A DNA stretch of 64,000 nt from Muscardinus avellanarius (Eukaryota > Chordata > Mammalia > Rodentia > Gliridae). Below the pieces are notes generated by a model. That model saw nothing but the letters and a program-made list of their open reading frames with translations. It was not told the DNA's origin and did no database searches. The stretch covers positions 33,336,529 to 33,400,528 of the forward strand of contig OY726565.1 of assembly GCA_963383645.1 (NCBI GenBank), in the 5' to 3' direction. Positions 47,100-56,748 of the stretch are shown one piece after another. The position numbers and the translations under genes were made by a program. The number at the start of each line of letters is the position of its first letter. The stretch's first letter is position 1.

Positions 47100-47185
47100 A
47101 GCGCTAGAGAAAATACTCAAAGAGATTAACTACAAAGAAGAAATAGGTAACACACCAGAACCAAAGAAACAAGATTTTCCATCCA
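46070..47185 (+). pseudogene. L1 ORF1, frameshifted and SINE-interrupted
   Basis: MGKRNNTGAMNAHNP start at 46070. Small deletions near 46270 (2 bp) and 46340 (1 bp) shift the frame in the coiled coil and then restore it. The RNA-binding half (46614-46890) is intact in frame until the SINE at 46893. ORF1 resumes after it (GCGCTAGAGAAAATACTC) and ends near 47185. Not functional as it stands. Confidence 0.88.
46893..47098 (+). mobile_element. B1-dID SINE inside composite element copy 2
   Basis: TGCCGGGCATGGTGGCGCACGC, CpG-rich and with about 30 A, so young. Target-site duplication CAGCGCTA (46885-46892 and 47100-47107). Confidence 0.94.
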
Positions 47186-47329
47186 ACAGACAACTAAGAT
47201 TAGTTTTCTGTGGAGATTCATTATTTATGTTAGTCTTATACCTATCTCTAAATTGTATTGTTTGCTTTTATTGTTGTTAATTTTTAGGATTTCTAGTTGG
47301 AATATTAATATACCTTCAGATATAGCATT

Positions 47330-47920
47330 TGGAAATATTTTATCCCATTCTATCAGTAACTTTTAACTCTGTTTACATTGTCTTTAGATACACAATATTT
47401 TATTTTTTAGGGAGTTTGTATACCCTTCTGTTGCCTGTGCCATTGAAATCATATCCAATAAATCACTGCCAATTTCAAATGTTGTGAGGTTTTATGACCC
47501 AGATTTTCTTCTAAAAGTTTACAGTCTTAAGATTTATATTTAGGTCTTTTATATATTTTTATTTTATATTTAAGTCTTTTATATATATTTGTATATGGGA
47601 TTATGTAAGGGTCCAATTTTATTCTTTTTCATGTAATTATTATTTTTCAACAATATTTAGTTAAAAGATTATTATTTCCTCCACCAAATGTTCGTGGAAA
47701 CCTTGTCAAAAATAACTTGACAATATATGGAAGAATTTAGCTCTAGGCTTTTATTTAATCCAATGATTTATATATCTGCCTTTAGAACAGTACTACACTG
47801 TTTCAATTATTGTAGCTTTATATGGTTTGAAATCAGAAAATATATATCTTCTAGCTTTGTTCTTTTTCGAGATCGTTTTGGGTATCTAGAGTCCATATTC
47901 CATATTAGGATAGATTTTTT
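47330..47920 (-). mobile_element. Captured ancient L1 ORF2 segment in copy 2
   Basis: The same antisense segment as in copy 1, with a local ATATTT duplication near 47545-47590 absent from copy 1. Confidence 0.75.
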
Positions 47921-48503
47921 CTGAAAAATAAATATATAAATATATGATAGTTTCACCTAAAAAAAAAAAAAGAAAAAAATATTTTCTGGTAAGAAAGGAA
48001 GCAAAAAGAAATATTGAAATGTTATCTTTAAGTTATCAAAAGCTTGGTATCAGACAAATGAAACTGTTACGTGAGATTATCATTTTTAATTTTGGATAAA
48101 TTGCTATAATACTAGATGTCAACCACTAAGCCAAGCATGGGAAGGAGGGATGGGGAGGAAATGGGGTGGGGATCAGGTGGGGGCTGACTGGGCGATGTGT
48201 GCATGTATGTCTACAAAAGTTTTTTTGTATCCCACTATGATGTATGAATACAGTGCACCAATAAAAAATTTTAAAAAAATAAATAAAACTACAATTACAG
48301 AAAATACACTAAACTGTAAGAATTTACCAAAAATGCTAGAAATATTTGCTATAGTGGTAAAAATCACTTTTTTTTTTACTTTTCCATTATGCAAATCATG
48401 TTATATACTTGTATTATTTTTATAACAACATATAAATGTGGTATAACTAAGATTTTAGTAATTTCACAATTATGGAAAGAGCAATTAAGAAGACCTATGC
48501 TCA

Positions 48504-48700
48504 GCTGAGTGTGGTGACACACACCTGTAATTCCAGTACTTGGGAGGCTGAGACAGGAGGATTGCAGGTTCCAGGACAGTCTTAGCAACGCTTTGAGATT
48601 CTCAGCAACCTAGTGAGACCCTGTTTTCAGTCAAAAAATAAAAAGGGATAGGGGTGTAGCTCGAAGGTAAAATGACCCTGGGTCCAATCTCCAACACTGG
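48504..48700 (+). mobile_element. B1-dID SINE
   Basis: GAGTGTGGTGACACACACCTG through CAATCTCCAACACTGG. Its left monomer and about 22 bp before it match 44044-44160 closely. Confidence 0.87.
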
Positions 48701-48869
48701 GACAAAGTTTCTTTTGCTGTACAGACAGCATTAAAGGTTCTTCTTGTTGATGGAGACAAAAAAAAATGCTATTCACCTTTATGGTATCTACTATCTACTA
48801 TTACACAAAACAGGGACAAGCTCTTAAGAAGCAAATTATTTCTACATGCATTTAATACCTTATTTAAAT

Positions 48870-49065
48870 GGCAGCTCTAGAATCTGAGATTCCAAAACTA
48901 AGTTAATTGTGTAATCTTGGATAAACCACCTCAAGATCTAAGTGAATCTAACTCAAAAGGGAAGTAAAAACATTACATAGTATTTAACTGAATGAGATGA
49001 TGAATGTAAATTTCCCAGCTCAGTATTTTCCAATCATAAGCACTCAAGAAATATTCCTATTATTA
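48870..49065 (+). mobile_element. MIR remnant
   Basis: TCTAGAATCTGAGATTCC, TTGTGTAATCTTGGATAAACC and AACTGAATGAGATGATGAATG fit a diverged MIR. Confidence 0.6.
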
Positions 49066-49374
49066 ACAAGTAAAGGCATACTTCCAAAAATGTCAGCCCT
49101 AGCACATAAGAAGTCACTGGACAAGTAAACAAGAAAATGTGTGTACTGTTTCCTGATATTCTGATAAGAGACACTGGATCTTTAGAAGATTACATAAAAC
49201 TTGCAGAAGAAATGATCAAAGTCAAGCAACAGCCATACTATTCGGCATTTGCTACTTAACCTCCCCATAGTTTCCTCCTCCCATCACCTGCATGGATCAC
49301 CCCTCCTTAGCTAAGGCCCAGTGCAAGCTCAGAACTAGTCCCAAATAAAAAGCCTGGATTCTTGAGTGTTCATT

Positions 49375-49548
49375 AGGGGGTGAGGGGATGCACTGGCGAC
49401 TGAACCAAGGGCAGCTAGCGTGCTGGGCTTGTGCTCTACCACTGAGCTCCATCTCCAGCCCTTCCTATTTTATTTTGAGACAGGGTTTGGCTAAGTTGAC
49501 CAGGCTGGTCTGGAACTTGTCATTTCCCTGCCTCAGCCTCCCAAAAGG
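49375..49548 (-). mobile_element. Older dimeric SINE, antisense
   Basis: CACTGGCGACTGAACCAAGGGC ... GTGCTCTACCACTGAGCTCC ... GTTGACCAGGCTGGTCTGGAAC. The ID-type half and the B1 half are closer to their stand-alone ancestors than in the young copies. Confidence 0.8.
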
Positions 49549-50066
49549 CCTGTATTCTTTCCCATCTCCAAGAGGAAACTGTTCTGTGACCTTGGAAAGA
49601 TCAATTCAGTTAATTGGTCCCTCACCTTATTCTTATCTACTATAAGCAAAGAGGGAGAATCTTTCTTTTAACTGCGCCTTCTTGAAGTTGGAGGCCCCGT
49701 CCTGGGCAAGCTGTTAACAGTACCTAAGGCCTGTGGTGGGAAAGCAGGGATGGAGAACCAGGAAGGGGAGGAGTCCCTTGGGCACCACTTCTCCACTCTC
49801 AGGCCGTCCAAGAAGGTGCTGTGCCCTCTCACCTGTCTTGCAGGTGCCTGGAGGATGTGTCTCGAGGGCTTAACAGTAACAAAAACACTGGGAGAACAGT
49901 CAGTCCCTGAGACAGAGGTTGTAGAGTAGGCGGAGATTAAGCAAGGATGAGAGGACATCGGCCAGGCAGCCCCCGGGCCGCTCGGCGGGGCGGCTGTCCT
50001 GCGAGTTCCCGCGGGCCCCGGGAGTCTGGTGGCGGCGGGACTGGACAGGGTCGCCCCCCGGCTCAC

Positions 50067-50268
50067 CGTACTCCTGGGACTCCGGGTCGGGCTGGAAAGT
50101 GAAGTGAGCCACCTGCCGCGTCGGGGCTGCATTCTCGCCAGCCAAGGCGGGTTGCAGGAAGCCCCGCGCCAGTCCCTCGCCACGCAGCCGACGCCAGTGC
50201 CCCCCCGCTCGGGCAGCTCGCAGCCTCAACAGCCGGCCCGCAGCCACCGCCACCGCCACCGCCGCCAT
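50067..50268 (-). CDS. BCKDHB: BCKDHB coding exon 1 (E1-beta of branched-chain 2-oxoacid dehydrogenase)
   Basis: This exon encodes the N-terminus of the E1-beta subunit, the thiamine-diphosphate-dependent decarboxylase partner that with E1-alpha oxidises the 2-oxoacids of Leu, Ile and Val in the mitochondrial matrix. The ATG reads 50268-50266 in a good Kozak context (G at -3 and +4). Residues 1 to about 52 are rich in Ala, Arg and Leu ([19 protein letters not shown]) with few acidic residues, as in a matrix-targeting peptide. The mature start motif [13 protein letters not shown] follows, then QEYG. The exon ends after the first base of a Gly codon with donor GTGAGC at 50066-50061. Coding length is 202 bp, against 196 bp that I recall for human. 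The two extra codons lie in the Ala/Val run encoded by GCGGTG repeats. Identification rests on sequence recognition and on exons 2 and 3 following in order on the same strand. Confidence 0.95.
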
Positions 50269-50500
50269 CCCCGCCGGCCGCCCAGGTTAGCGAGCAGAGC
50301 AGCCCCACGCTGCCGGCGAGGAGGGCGGAGCCCCGAAGTGGCTTCCACATTGGTCGGCCCTGAGGGGCGGTCCCTCGAAACAGACCAGTAGGAAGCCAGG
50401 ATTCGGGGGCGGGGAAGGTGACTAGACCAAGTGGCGTAGGCTGTGGTGCGCATGCGGAATGAGTTCCGGGGCGGACGCGGCGGAGAGGCTCAGCCCCAAT
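50269..50500 (-). promoter_or_regulatory. BCKDHB: BCKDHB proximal promoter
   Basis: This is the GC-rich sequence directly upstream of the BCKDHB ATG. Visible sites are an inverted CCAAT box (ATTGG on plus, 50349-50353), GC boxes at 50364-50370 (GGGGCGG) and 50405-50414 (GGGGGCGGGG), a palindromic NRF1-like TGCGCATGCG at 50447-50456, and an ETS-like TTCCGG followed by another GC box near 50464. There is no TATA box at a sensible distance. This fits a housekeeping TATA-less promoter, and NRF1/ETS/Sp1 sites are typical of nuclear genes for mitochondrial proteins. The transcription start was not determined. Confidence 0.75.
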
Positions 50501-50659
50501 GAAATTGTTCTTTAAGTGGCTACTTCCCAAAAGAGCTGTGAGGTCCAAACCTGAGGCGGCAGGTCTGCAAAGTTCCACAGTGCGCCTGGATTTATTCTTT
50601 TCCAGTATCATTTACAATGCCATTTTTAGTAGCTTTTTCATTTTAAAATTTACACTCTA

Positions 50660-51115
50660 GCCTGGCGTAGTGGTGCACGCTTGTAATCCCAGTACTTGGG
50701 AGGCTGCGACAGGAGGATCCCGGTTCGCTGCCAGTCACAGATAATCAGGATCCTCCACAACTTAGTGAGACCCTGTTTTAAAATAAAAGAATTTTTTTTT
50801 AAATCCGGCTTTAAAAATCCGGCTGAGCCGGGCGTGGTGACGCACGCTTGTAATCCCCGCGCTTGGGAGACTGAGACAGGAGGATCGCACGGGTTCGAAG
50901 CCAGCCTCAGCTACTTAGTGAGGCTCTTAGCAATTTAGTGAGACCCTGTTTCCAAATAAAATATAAAATAGGTCTGGGAGTATAGCCCGGAGGTAGAAAG
51001 CCTCTGGGTTCCGCCCCCAGTACCAAAAATAAAAATAAAAATCCGGCTGAGAGGTGTAGCTTGGAGATAGAATGCCTCTTGGTTCAATCCCCAATACCAC
51101 AAAAAGAAAAAAATA
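50660..51115 (+). mobile_element. B1-dID SINE with a nested B1-dID
   Basis: The outer element starts at 50660 (GCCTGGCGTAGTGGTGCACGC) and its ID half is at about 51045-51115. A young CpG-rich copy (50827-51036, GCCGGGCGTGGTGACGCACGC) sits in its linker with target-site duplication AAAATCCGGCTGA on both sides. Confidence 0.92.
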
Positions 51116-51131
51116 ATTACACTTTCGTTGG

Positions 51132-51212
51132 GCCAGATATATCTCAGTGGTAGAGTGCTGGCCTAGCACGAGCGAGGCCCTAGGTTAATACCCAGCACTG
51201 GAAAATATATAT
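51132..51212 (+). mobile_element. ID element
   Basis: GGGCCAGATATATCTCAGTGGTAGAGTGCTGGCCTAGC through AATACCCAGCACTGG; then a short (AT)n tail. Stand-alone tRNA-Ala-derived unit. Confidence 0.85.
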
Positions 51213-51362
51213 ATATACTTTCTTAAAAATGTAGCCCTTTTTATTTTTTCCTATTATTCTTTGTCTCTAATACCCTATACAGGAGGGTTGAATAAGGTCA
51301 CTGATTAGCATTGGTTACTGCGTTTGGGATGGATGTGCTTGGTAGGGGAGAGTTGCTAGAAT

Positions 51363-51531
51363 GCCAGGGGCATTCTACCTCTGAGCTACACCCTCAGCCT
51401 TATTTTTTATTTAGAAACAGGGTCTCACTAAGTTGCTGAGAGCCTCGCTAAACTGCTGAGGCTCAAACCCGCAATTCTATTTTAGCCTTCCAAAAATTGG
51501 GGTTACAGGCATGCGCCACCACACCCAGCTG
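51363..51531 (-). mobile_element. B1-dID SINE, antisense, 3' truncated
   Basis: GCCAGGGGCATTCTACCTCTG through CGCCACCACACCCAGCT. The ID half starts internally. Confidence 0.85.
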
Positions 51532-51612
51532 GTTACTGGTTTTGAGTTTCAAATGACTCTTATTGTAAAATGCTTAATAAGCATATATAGTATTGTTTTG
51601 TTTTGTTTTGTT

Positions 51613-51688
51613 TTCTGGTGATGGGGATCAAACACAGGACCTTAGGCAAACTGGGCAAGTGCTCTGCCACTAAACTCTCAGCCCAGCA
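51613..51688 (-). mobile_element. ID element, antisense
   Basis: TCTGGTGATGGGGATCAAACAC ... GCAAGTGCTCTGCCACTAAACTC after a (TTTTG)n run at about 51594-51614. Confidence 0.8.
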
Positions 51689-51902
51689 TATATAGATTTT
51701 TTAATTGATTTTGTTTTTCTCTATTTAGATAAGAGTAAAAAAGATAAAATTAGATTTCATCTTGCAAATCTGCTGAATAGGAATTGCAATGCATTTTTGC
51801 CCAGATGCAGTGAAAGTTACCTGACCTTTTTTCCTAAGTAGCTTAGAAACCTGGATAATTAGAATCATTAATTTACATTTGCAATAATCAATTTTGCAAT
51901 TT

Positions 51903-52055
51903 GGGGGGGACACCAGGGATTGAGCCCAGGGATGGTCTGCCTCTAAGCTACACCCCCAAGCCTATTTCGTTTTTATTTTAAAAAAGGGTCTCACTAAGTT
52001 TCTTAGTGGAACATTTCTTCTGTCTCAGTTTCCCATGTACTGACATTACAGGCTA
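51903..52055 (-). mobile_element. B1-dID SINE, antisense, partial
   Basis: ACACCAGGGATTGAGCCCAGG ... AAAAAGGGTCTCACTAAGTTTC then a degraded B1 half ending CATTACAGGCTAAAT. Confidence 0.78.
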
Positions 52056-52097
52056 AATTTTATTTTTAAAAATTCAAGTGTTTAAAAGATACCTCTT

Positions 52098-52305
52098 TGC
52101 TGGGTATAGTGGTGCATGCCTGTAGTCCCAGTTCTTGGAAGGCTGAGACAGGAGGATTACAGGTTGAAGAACAGCCTCAGAAAGTAGTCCAACTCTCATC
52201 AACCTAGGGAGACTTTGTTTCAAAATAAAAATAGGGCTGAGGGTGTGGCTTAGAGGTAGAATGCCCTGGGTTAAATTCACACTACCATAAAAAAACAAAA
52301 ATAAA
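52098..52305 (+). mobile_element. B1-dID SINE
   Basis: GCTGGGTATAGTGGTGCATGCC through ACACTACCAT and A-tail. Confidence 0.88.
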
Positions 52306-52635
52306 TAAAGGATAACTTGTATTTCCATTAATTTACAAAGCACATAAAAGTGTATCAGATGAATGGAAGGATGACGTGCTTAAAACATTTTTAAGAAAAG
52401 GGAGAGAATAAAGCGGAAGGAGCAGAAGGAAAGCATTCTTCTGTTGCTCCTGGCCTTCCATCCCATCTTTGGTTTTGCAAGGAGGGAAGGGAGGAGACAG
52501 AAGAAATGGGTGAGAGGAAAAGCAGAGATATGTCCCAATTTTGTATTTTGTGACTTGGATTGAGAAACAGACCCAGACTGTATCTCCATTATTTATACTC
52601 ATACTCTAAACCCAAAATTCCAACATTTGTATGCT
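52306..52635. other. Upstream intergenic, nothing recognised
   Basis: Purine-rich on the plus strand at about 52390-52530. No repeat family or coding signal recognised. Confidence 0.35.
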
Positions 52636-52875
52636 TTTTTTTTTTTTTTCAGTACTGGAGATTGAACTCAGGGGCATTTTACCTCCAAGCTATACTCCTA
52701 GCCCTATTTTTTTTATAATTTATTTGAAACAGCCTCACTAAGTTAACAAGGTCTCACTGAATTGCAAAGGGCCTCACTAAGTTGCTGAGTGTGGTCTCTA
52801 ACCTTTGACCCTCCTATCCTCTTATCTCAGCCTCCAGAGTACTGGGATTGCAAGTGTGAACCACCATGCCCAGCT
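52636..52875 (-). mobile_element. B1-dID SINE, antisense, with duplicated linker
   Basis: CAGTACTGGAGATTGAACTCAGG through ACCATGCCCAGCT. The linker contains three CTCACTAAGTT/CTCACTGAATT repeats, so it is longer than usual. Confidence 0.87.
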
Positions 52876-52954
52876 GTCCAGTATTAGTAGCGTTTTTAGT
52901 TTTTTATTCGTATTTGTAGGATTTTGCTTTATAATAGTATTCACTTCTTTGTTT

Positions 52955-53556
52955 GTTTGTTTGTTTGTTTGTTTGCAATACTAGGGGTGGAACCCAGGGG
53001 CATTCTTCCTCTGAGCTATACCCCTAGTCCTATTTTTTTTTTTTTAGTCTTTTTATTTTATTTGTTTAGGCCAGGCATGGTGGTGCACGCTTGTAATCCC
53101 AGCATTTAAGAGGCTGACAAGAGGATCGCGGTTAGTGGACAACCTCAGCTACTTAGTGAGGCCCTTTGCAATTCAGTGAGACCTTGTTTCAAAATAAAGA
53201 ATAAAAAGCAAAAGGCTGGATGTGTAGCTCAGAGGTAGAATGCTCCTGGCTTCCATCCCTGGTACCAAAAAAAAAAAAAGTATTTTTATTTTTTATTTTT
53301 TATTTATTTATTTTTGGTGGTACTGGGGTTTCTGGAAGCCTTTCTACCTCCAGGCTACACTCCCAGACATATATATATACATATATATATTCCCCTTTTT
53401 TGAAACAGGGTCTCTTAAGCCAGCGCTTCTGGCTTTGAACCTGTGCGATCCTCCAGTCTCCGCCTCCCAAGCACAGGGATTACAAGTGTGCACCACCACA
53501 CCCAGCGTCTTTTTATTTTTGAAACAGGGTCTCACTGAGTTATGAGGCCACCATGC
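52955..53556 (-). mobile_element. Three-deep SINE nest
   Basis: The outer antisense element has its ID half at about 52975-53045 and the remainder at 53508-53556 (TTGAAACAGGGTCTCACTGAG). Its linker holds a sense copy (53070-53279) and an antisense copy (53310-53507). GTCTTTTTATTTT occurs at both edges of the inserted pair. Confidence 0.87.
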
Positions 53557-53669
53557 TCAATAGAGTATTCACTTTTACCTTTTTATTTGGGTAGGGGTGT
53601 TTGTGGGTAGGGGGCTGTTGTGGGGGGTTTTTTGTTGTTGTGTTTTTTTGGGGGTTTTGTTTTTTGTTT

Positions 53670-53884
53670 TCTTGTAGTACTGGGGTTGAAACCCAGGGGC
53701 TTTCTACTTCCAGGCTATACTCCCAGACCTCTATATTTTTTTTATTTTTTTTATTTGGAAACAGAGTCTCATTAAGTTGCTGAGAGCCTCACTAAGTAAC
53801 TGAGGCTAGCTTCGAACCAGTGCAATCTTTCTGTCTCAGCCTCCCAAGTGCAGGGATTACAAGCGTGCGCCACCACGCCCAGCT
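53670..53884 (-). mobile_element. B1-dID SINE, antisense
   Basis: TTGTAGTACTGGGGTTGAAACCC through CGCCACCACGCCCAGCT. A G/T-rich stretch (53585-53668) leads into it. Confidence 0.9.
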
Positions 53885-54253
53885 GTGCTTTTATTATTAT
53901 GTGCATGAAGGGTATTTTCTTTTAATGAAAGTGAGAGGTAACAAAATACAATTACATTTAAAGAATCAAATTTTAATTTTAAAATAGAGGACAATGAAAA
54001 AAATAAATCAAGTTTTATATTCTGAGTTTACTGAGAGTCTAAGGCACTGGGGTACTGAAAAAACTTAGGCCTGGGAAAAAAAAGAAAAAATAGTAAAAGA
54101 ACTGGTAATAATATACTGAACTTCTGTGATGTACAAACCAAAGACAAGCCATTGTTGAGACAAATATGACCAAGATACAGTCCACTTTTAGAATATAAAA
54201 ATTGGTAGAGAAAAGAGACAGATTAGACAGCTACAATCAAATATGATAGGAGG
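53885..54253. other. Upstream intergenic, nothing recognised
   Basis: AT-rich, no family recognised. Confidence 0.35.
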
Positions 54254-54460
54254 AGCCGGGCCTGGTGGTGCACACCTGCGATGCCTGTCATTCCAGCTAC
54301 TTAGGAGACTAAGGCAGGAGAATGGCAAATTCAAGACCAGCCCCAGCAAGTTAGCAAGACCCTATCTCAAATTTTAAAAAAATATTTTTTGAAAGGCCTA
54401 AGGATGTAGCTCAGTGATAGAATCCTGCTGCATTCCATCCCCAGTATTGCAAAAGAAAAT
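54254..54460 (+). mobile_element. Dimeric SINE, older type
   Basis: GCCGGGCCTGGTGGTGCACACCTGCGATGCCTG, with a B1 half close to the generic consensus (GGAGACTAAGGCAGGAGAATGGC) and an ID half GGATGTAGCTCAGTGATAG. Confidence 0.87.
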
Positions 54461-54987
54461 AATAAAATTTAAAAGATTCTAGAAGAACACTAAGTTGCAG
54501 CACCTAAAAGATAGCTCAAAGTTTAGCTGTCATAGTGCAAAAGGAAAGGTCTTCCCAAGAAAAACCACATGCAAAATCTCCTGGACATGAAAGAACACAG
54601 TGGCTTCCATGAAGGAAAAGTAGTTTGATGCTGCTAGATTCAGAGTATAGACAAAGATTCAGATTCAAGAGAGTGACAGAAAAAATAGGGAAAATAGATT
54701 TAAAAGTTTTTGAAGGTTTTTGTATGCTAGTCTAAAAAGTTTAGACTTCCAGCCATATCCAGCCTGGAGAGACAACTTGAGCACATCACAGTTGACTGCC
54801 CCACATAGTATTTTGAACGGGAGTATTTTCCTCTACCCACAATAGCATCTGCCTGTGACCATGGTGATGTCTACATTGTTAAAGCAGGGCCCTCCCTGCT
54901 TTCCTGACTGCTTTGCTTGATCTTGTTGGGAAACTGAGTGACCTTTTCTGGGAATTTCAGAAGTGTAATTTAAAAAGAAAGATCAGG
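54461..54987. other. Upstream intergenic, nothing recognised
   Basis: No family recognised. Confidence 0.35.
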
Positions 54988-55180
54988 TGCTGGGCGAGTT
55001 GGCACCCACCTATGATCCCAGTACTTTAGAGGATGAGACAGGAGGATTGCAGGTTAGAGACCACCCTCAGCAATTTAGCTAGACTTTCAGCACCCTAGGG
55101 TGATCCTGTTTCAACACCAAAAATAAAAAATAAAAAGGGCTGGATGTATGGCTCAGAGGTAGAAGCCCCTGGGTTCAATC
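54988..55180 (+). mobile_element. B1-dID SINE
   Basis: GTGCTGGGCGAGTTGGCACCC through GGGTTCAATCCAG. The tail is a purine repeat. Confidence 0.87.
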
Positions 55181-55295
55181 CAGAAAGGAAAGAAGGGAGG
55201 AATGGAAGTAGGGAAGGAAAGAGAGAGGGAAGGAAAGGAAGGAAGGAAGGGAGGGAGGGAGGGAGGGAGGGAGGGAGGGAGGGAGGGAGGGAGGG
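55181..55295. repeat. (GGAA)n/(GGGA)n purine tract
   Basis: Pure purine except for single interruptions; ends in about 12 GGGA units. SINE-tail derived. Confidence 0.96.
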
Positions 55296-55946
55296 ATATC
55301 TTTAAATGCCCCCTGGGAAATGCAAAACTAGTTTTCAGCCATCTTATCAATCAGAAAAGGTCAATAAGTGCCACATTTGAGTTTCTGATTTCATTTGTTC
55401 CTGGAGCCTAACTGCTTTCTAGACATTGGGTTCTGTGAGACACCACTGTATCCTTAAAATGGATTCTTCTCTTGGTTTGAGCTACTTCCAGTTGCACTGC
55501 TGATGCCTTAACCTTCCTGAACCCATAGAGGAACCATGGCTATGGAGCTGGAAAACAAATCAAAGCTGCTCTTCTCTCTTCAGAGTCATGCTGAATCACT
55601 TTCTGACAGTGAGTTATACTACAACTCATGCAACTGGTAATTATGTAGTCTCCTGTTTGCTTTTGGACAAGTATTTTACATAGCAAGATGATAGTTTGCA
55701 TCATGAAATCCTCATATTCTTGCCCCTACGCCCTGTCAAACTCAGAGGCTGAAGGGAAATGGTAGCAAAGTAATCCAATCCGTGCTTTTCAAATTTAAGT
55801 AGACTTTAAAGCTAACTCAGACACAATTATTTGAGAAAATAGTTTGGGATTTAAAAGCTGACTTTTTAATATTGAACCTCAAAAACCTGGATGATATGGG
55901 GCAAAAAGCTTAGAGCCCAAATGAAAACTTTTAAAAAGCATACTGA
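55296..55946. other. Upstream intergenic, nothing recognised
   Basis: Mostly unique sequence; no family or coding signal recognised. Confidence 0.4.
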
Positions 55947-56147
55947 ATCCAGACATGGTAGTGCACAATATGGAATATTGTAATTCCAATATTTGGGAGG
56001 CTGAGACAGAAGGATCATAGGTTCACAGCTAGATTTAGCTACTTAGACCCTCCAAAATTTAGTGAGGCCCTGTTTCAAATTAAAGAATAAAAAATAGGGC
56101 TGGGGATATAGCTCAGAGGTAGAATGTCCTTGGGTTCAGTCCCTTTT

Positions 56148-56193
<46 letters not shown>
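55947..56193 (+). mobile_element. B1-dID SINE with (CA)n tail
   Basis: ATCCAGACATGGTAGTGCAC through CAGTCCCTTTTAAAA, then about 22 CA units (56150-56193). Probable target-site duplication AGCATACTGA / AGTATACTGA. Confidence 0.88.
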
Positions 56194-56199
<6 letters not shown>

Positions 56200-56221
56200 A
56201 CTGATCAAAAATCCAGTATTT

Positions 56222-56380
56222 GCCAGGCATAGTAGTGCATGCCTGTAGTCCCAGTACTTGGGAGGCTAAGACAAGAGGGTCACAAGTTTGAGGCCAGCAT
56301 GATAAGTAAGACCTGGAGCTATAGATATAACTCAGAGATAGGACTCCCCTAGGTTCAATATCCTGTATGACAAAAAAAAG
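56222..56380 (+). mobile_element. B1-dID SINE, internally deleted
   Basis: GCCAGGCATAGTAGTGCATGCC joins early to the ID half (GGAGCTATAGATATAACTCAG). Confidence 0.82.
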
Positions 56381-56580
56381 GCAAGCTAGTATTTCCCATT
56401 GTACCCCTGTGTTTTAGATCTGTAGAGTAGAAAGAGCTTCCAGTATCTCTCTTTGTATATGGGCCTGGAGGAGTATCACTAAGTCCACAAGCTCCCCAGC
56501 ATGGCATGCCATTTAGAACAGCAGAATGCTACCCTGGGGCCATGAGCGATGCAAATGTGGCATCAAGATCCAGGGAAGTT

Positions 56581-56748
56581 CTAGGCATAGTGGCACACAC
56601 CTGGAATCCCAGTATTTGGGAGACAGAGGCAGGAGGATCTCAGGTTTGAAGCCAGCCTCAGCAACTTAGGGAGACCCTGTTTCCACACCAAAAATAAAAG
56701 TGGGCTGGGAGTGTAGCTAGGAGGTAGAATGCCCCTGAATTCAACCCC
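56581..56748 (+). mobile_element. B1-dID SINE
   Basis: CTAGGCATAGTGGCACACACC through CAACCCCCAAATT. Confidence 0.85.

Larger units (their letters stand above)
45327..48284 (+). mobile_element. Composite half-L1 element, copy 2
   Basis: Same modules as copy 1: L1 5'UTR (ACTTCCGGGAAGATGGTGACC at 45337), ORF1 from ATG 46070, the same antisense ancient ORF2 segment (about 47330-47920), A-rich junction and the same L1 3'UTR (CCACTAAGCCAAGCATGGGAAGG to CACCAATAAAAAATTTT). A 20-bp target-site duplication AAAACTACAATTACAGAAAA (45307-45326 and 48285-48304) differs from that of copy 1. Without its inserted SINE it is about 2.75 kb, the same size as copy 1. Confidence 0.88.
31744..50066 (-). other. BCKDHB: BCKDHB intron 1
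   Basis: An intron of about 18.3 kb bounded by GTGAGC and TTTCCACAG. It carries two truncated sense-orientation (plus) L1s, one composite half-L1 element with its own SINE, a long purine microsatellite, several L2/MIR remnants and about 20 SINEs. Confidence 0.93.
49900..50500. promoter_or_regulatory. CpG island over BCKDHB exon 1
   Basis: CG dinucleotides are dense here (for example CCGCTCGGCGGGGCGGC near 49978 and CGCCGGCCGC near 50271) but rare in the flanking kilobases. The island covers the start of intron 1, exon 1 and the promoter. CpG density was judged by eye, so the edges are approximate. Confidence 0.85.

Noticed and set aside
50029..50611. 120- to 182-codon frames on both strands over the CpG island
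   Set aside because: GC-rich shadow frames of BCKDHB exon 1 and promoter. Only the minus-strand frame starting at 50268 matches a known protein, and only to 50067, where it splices.
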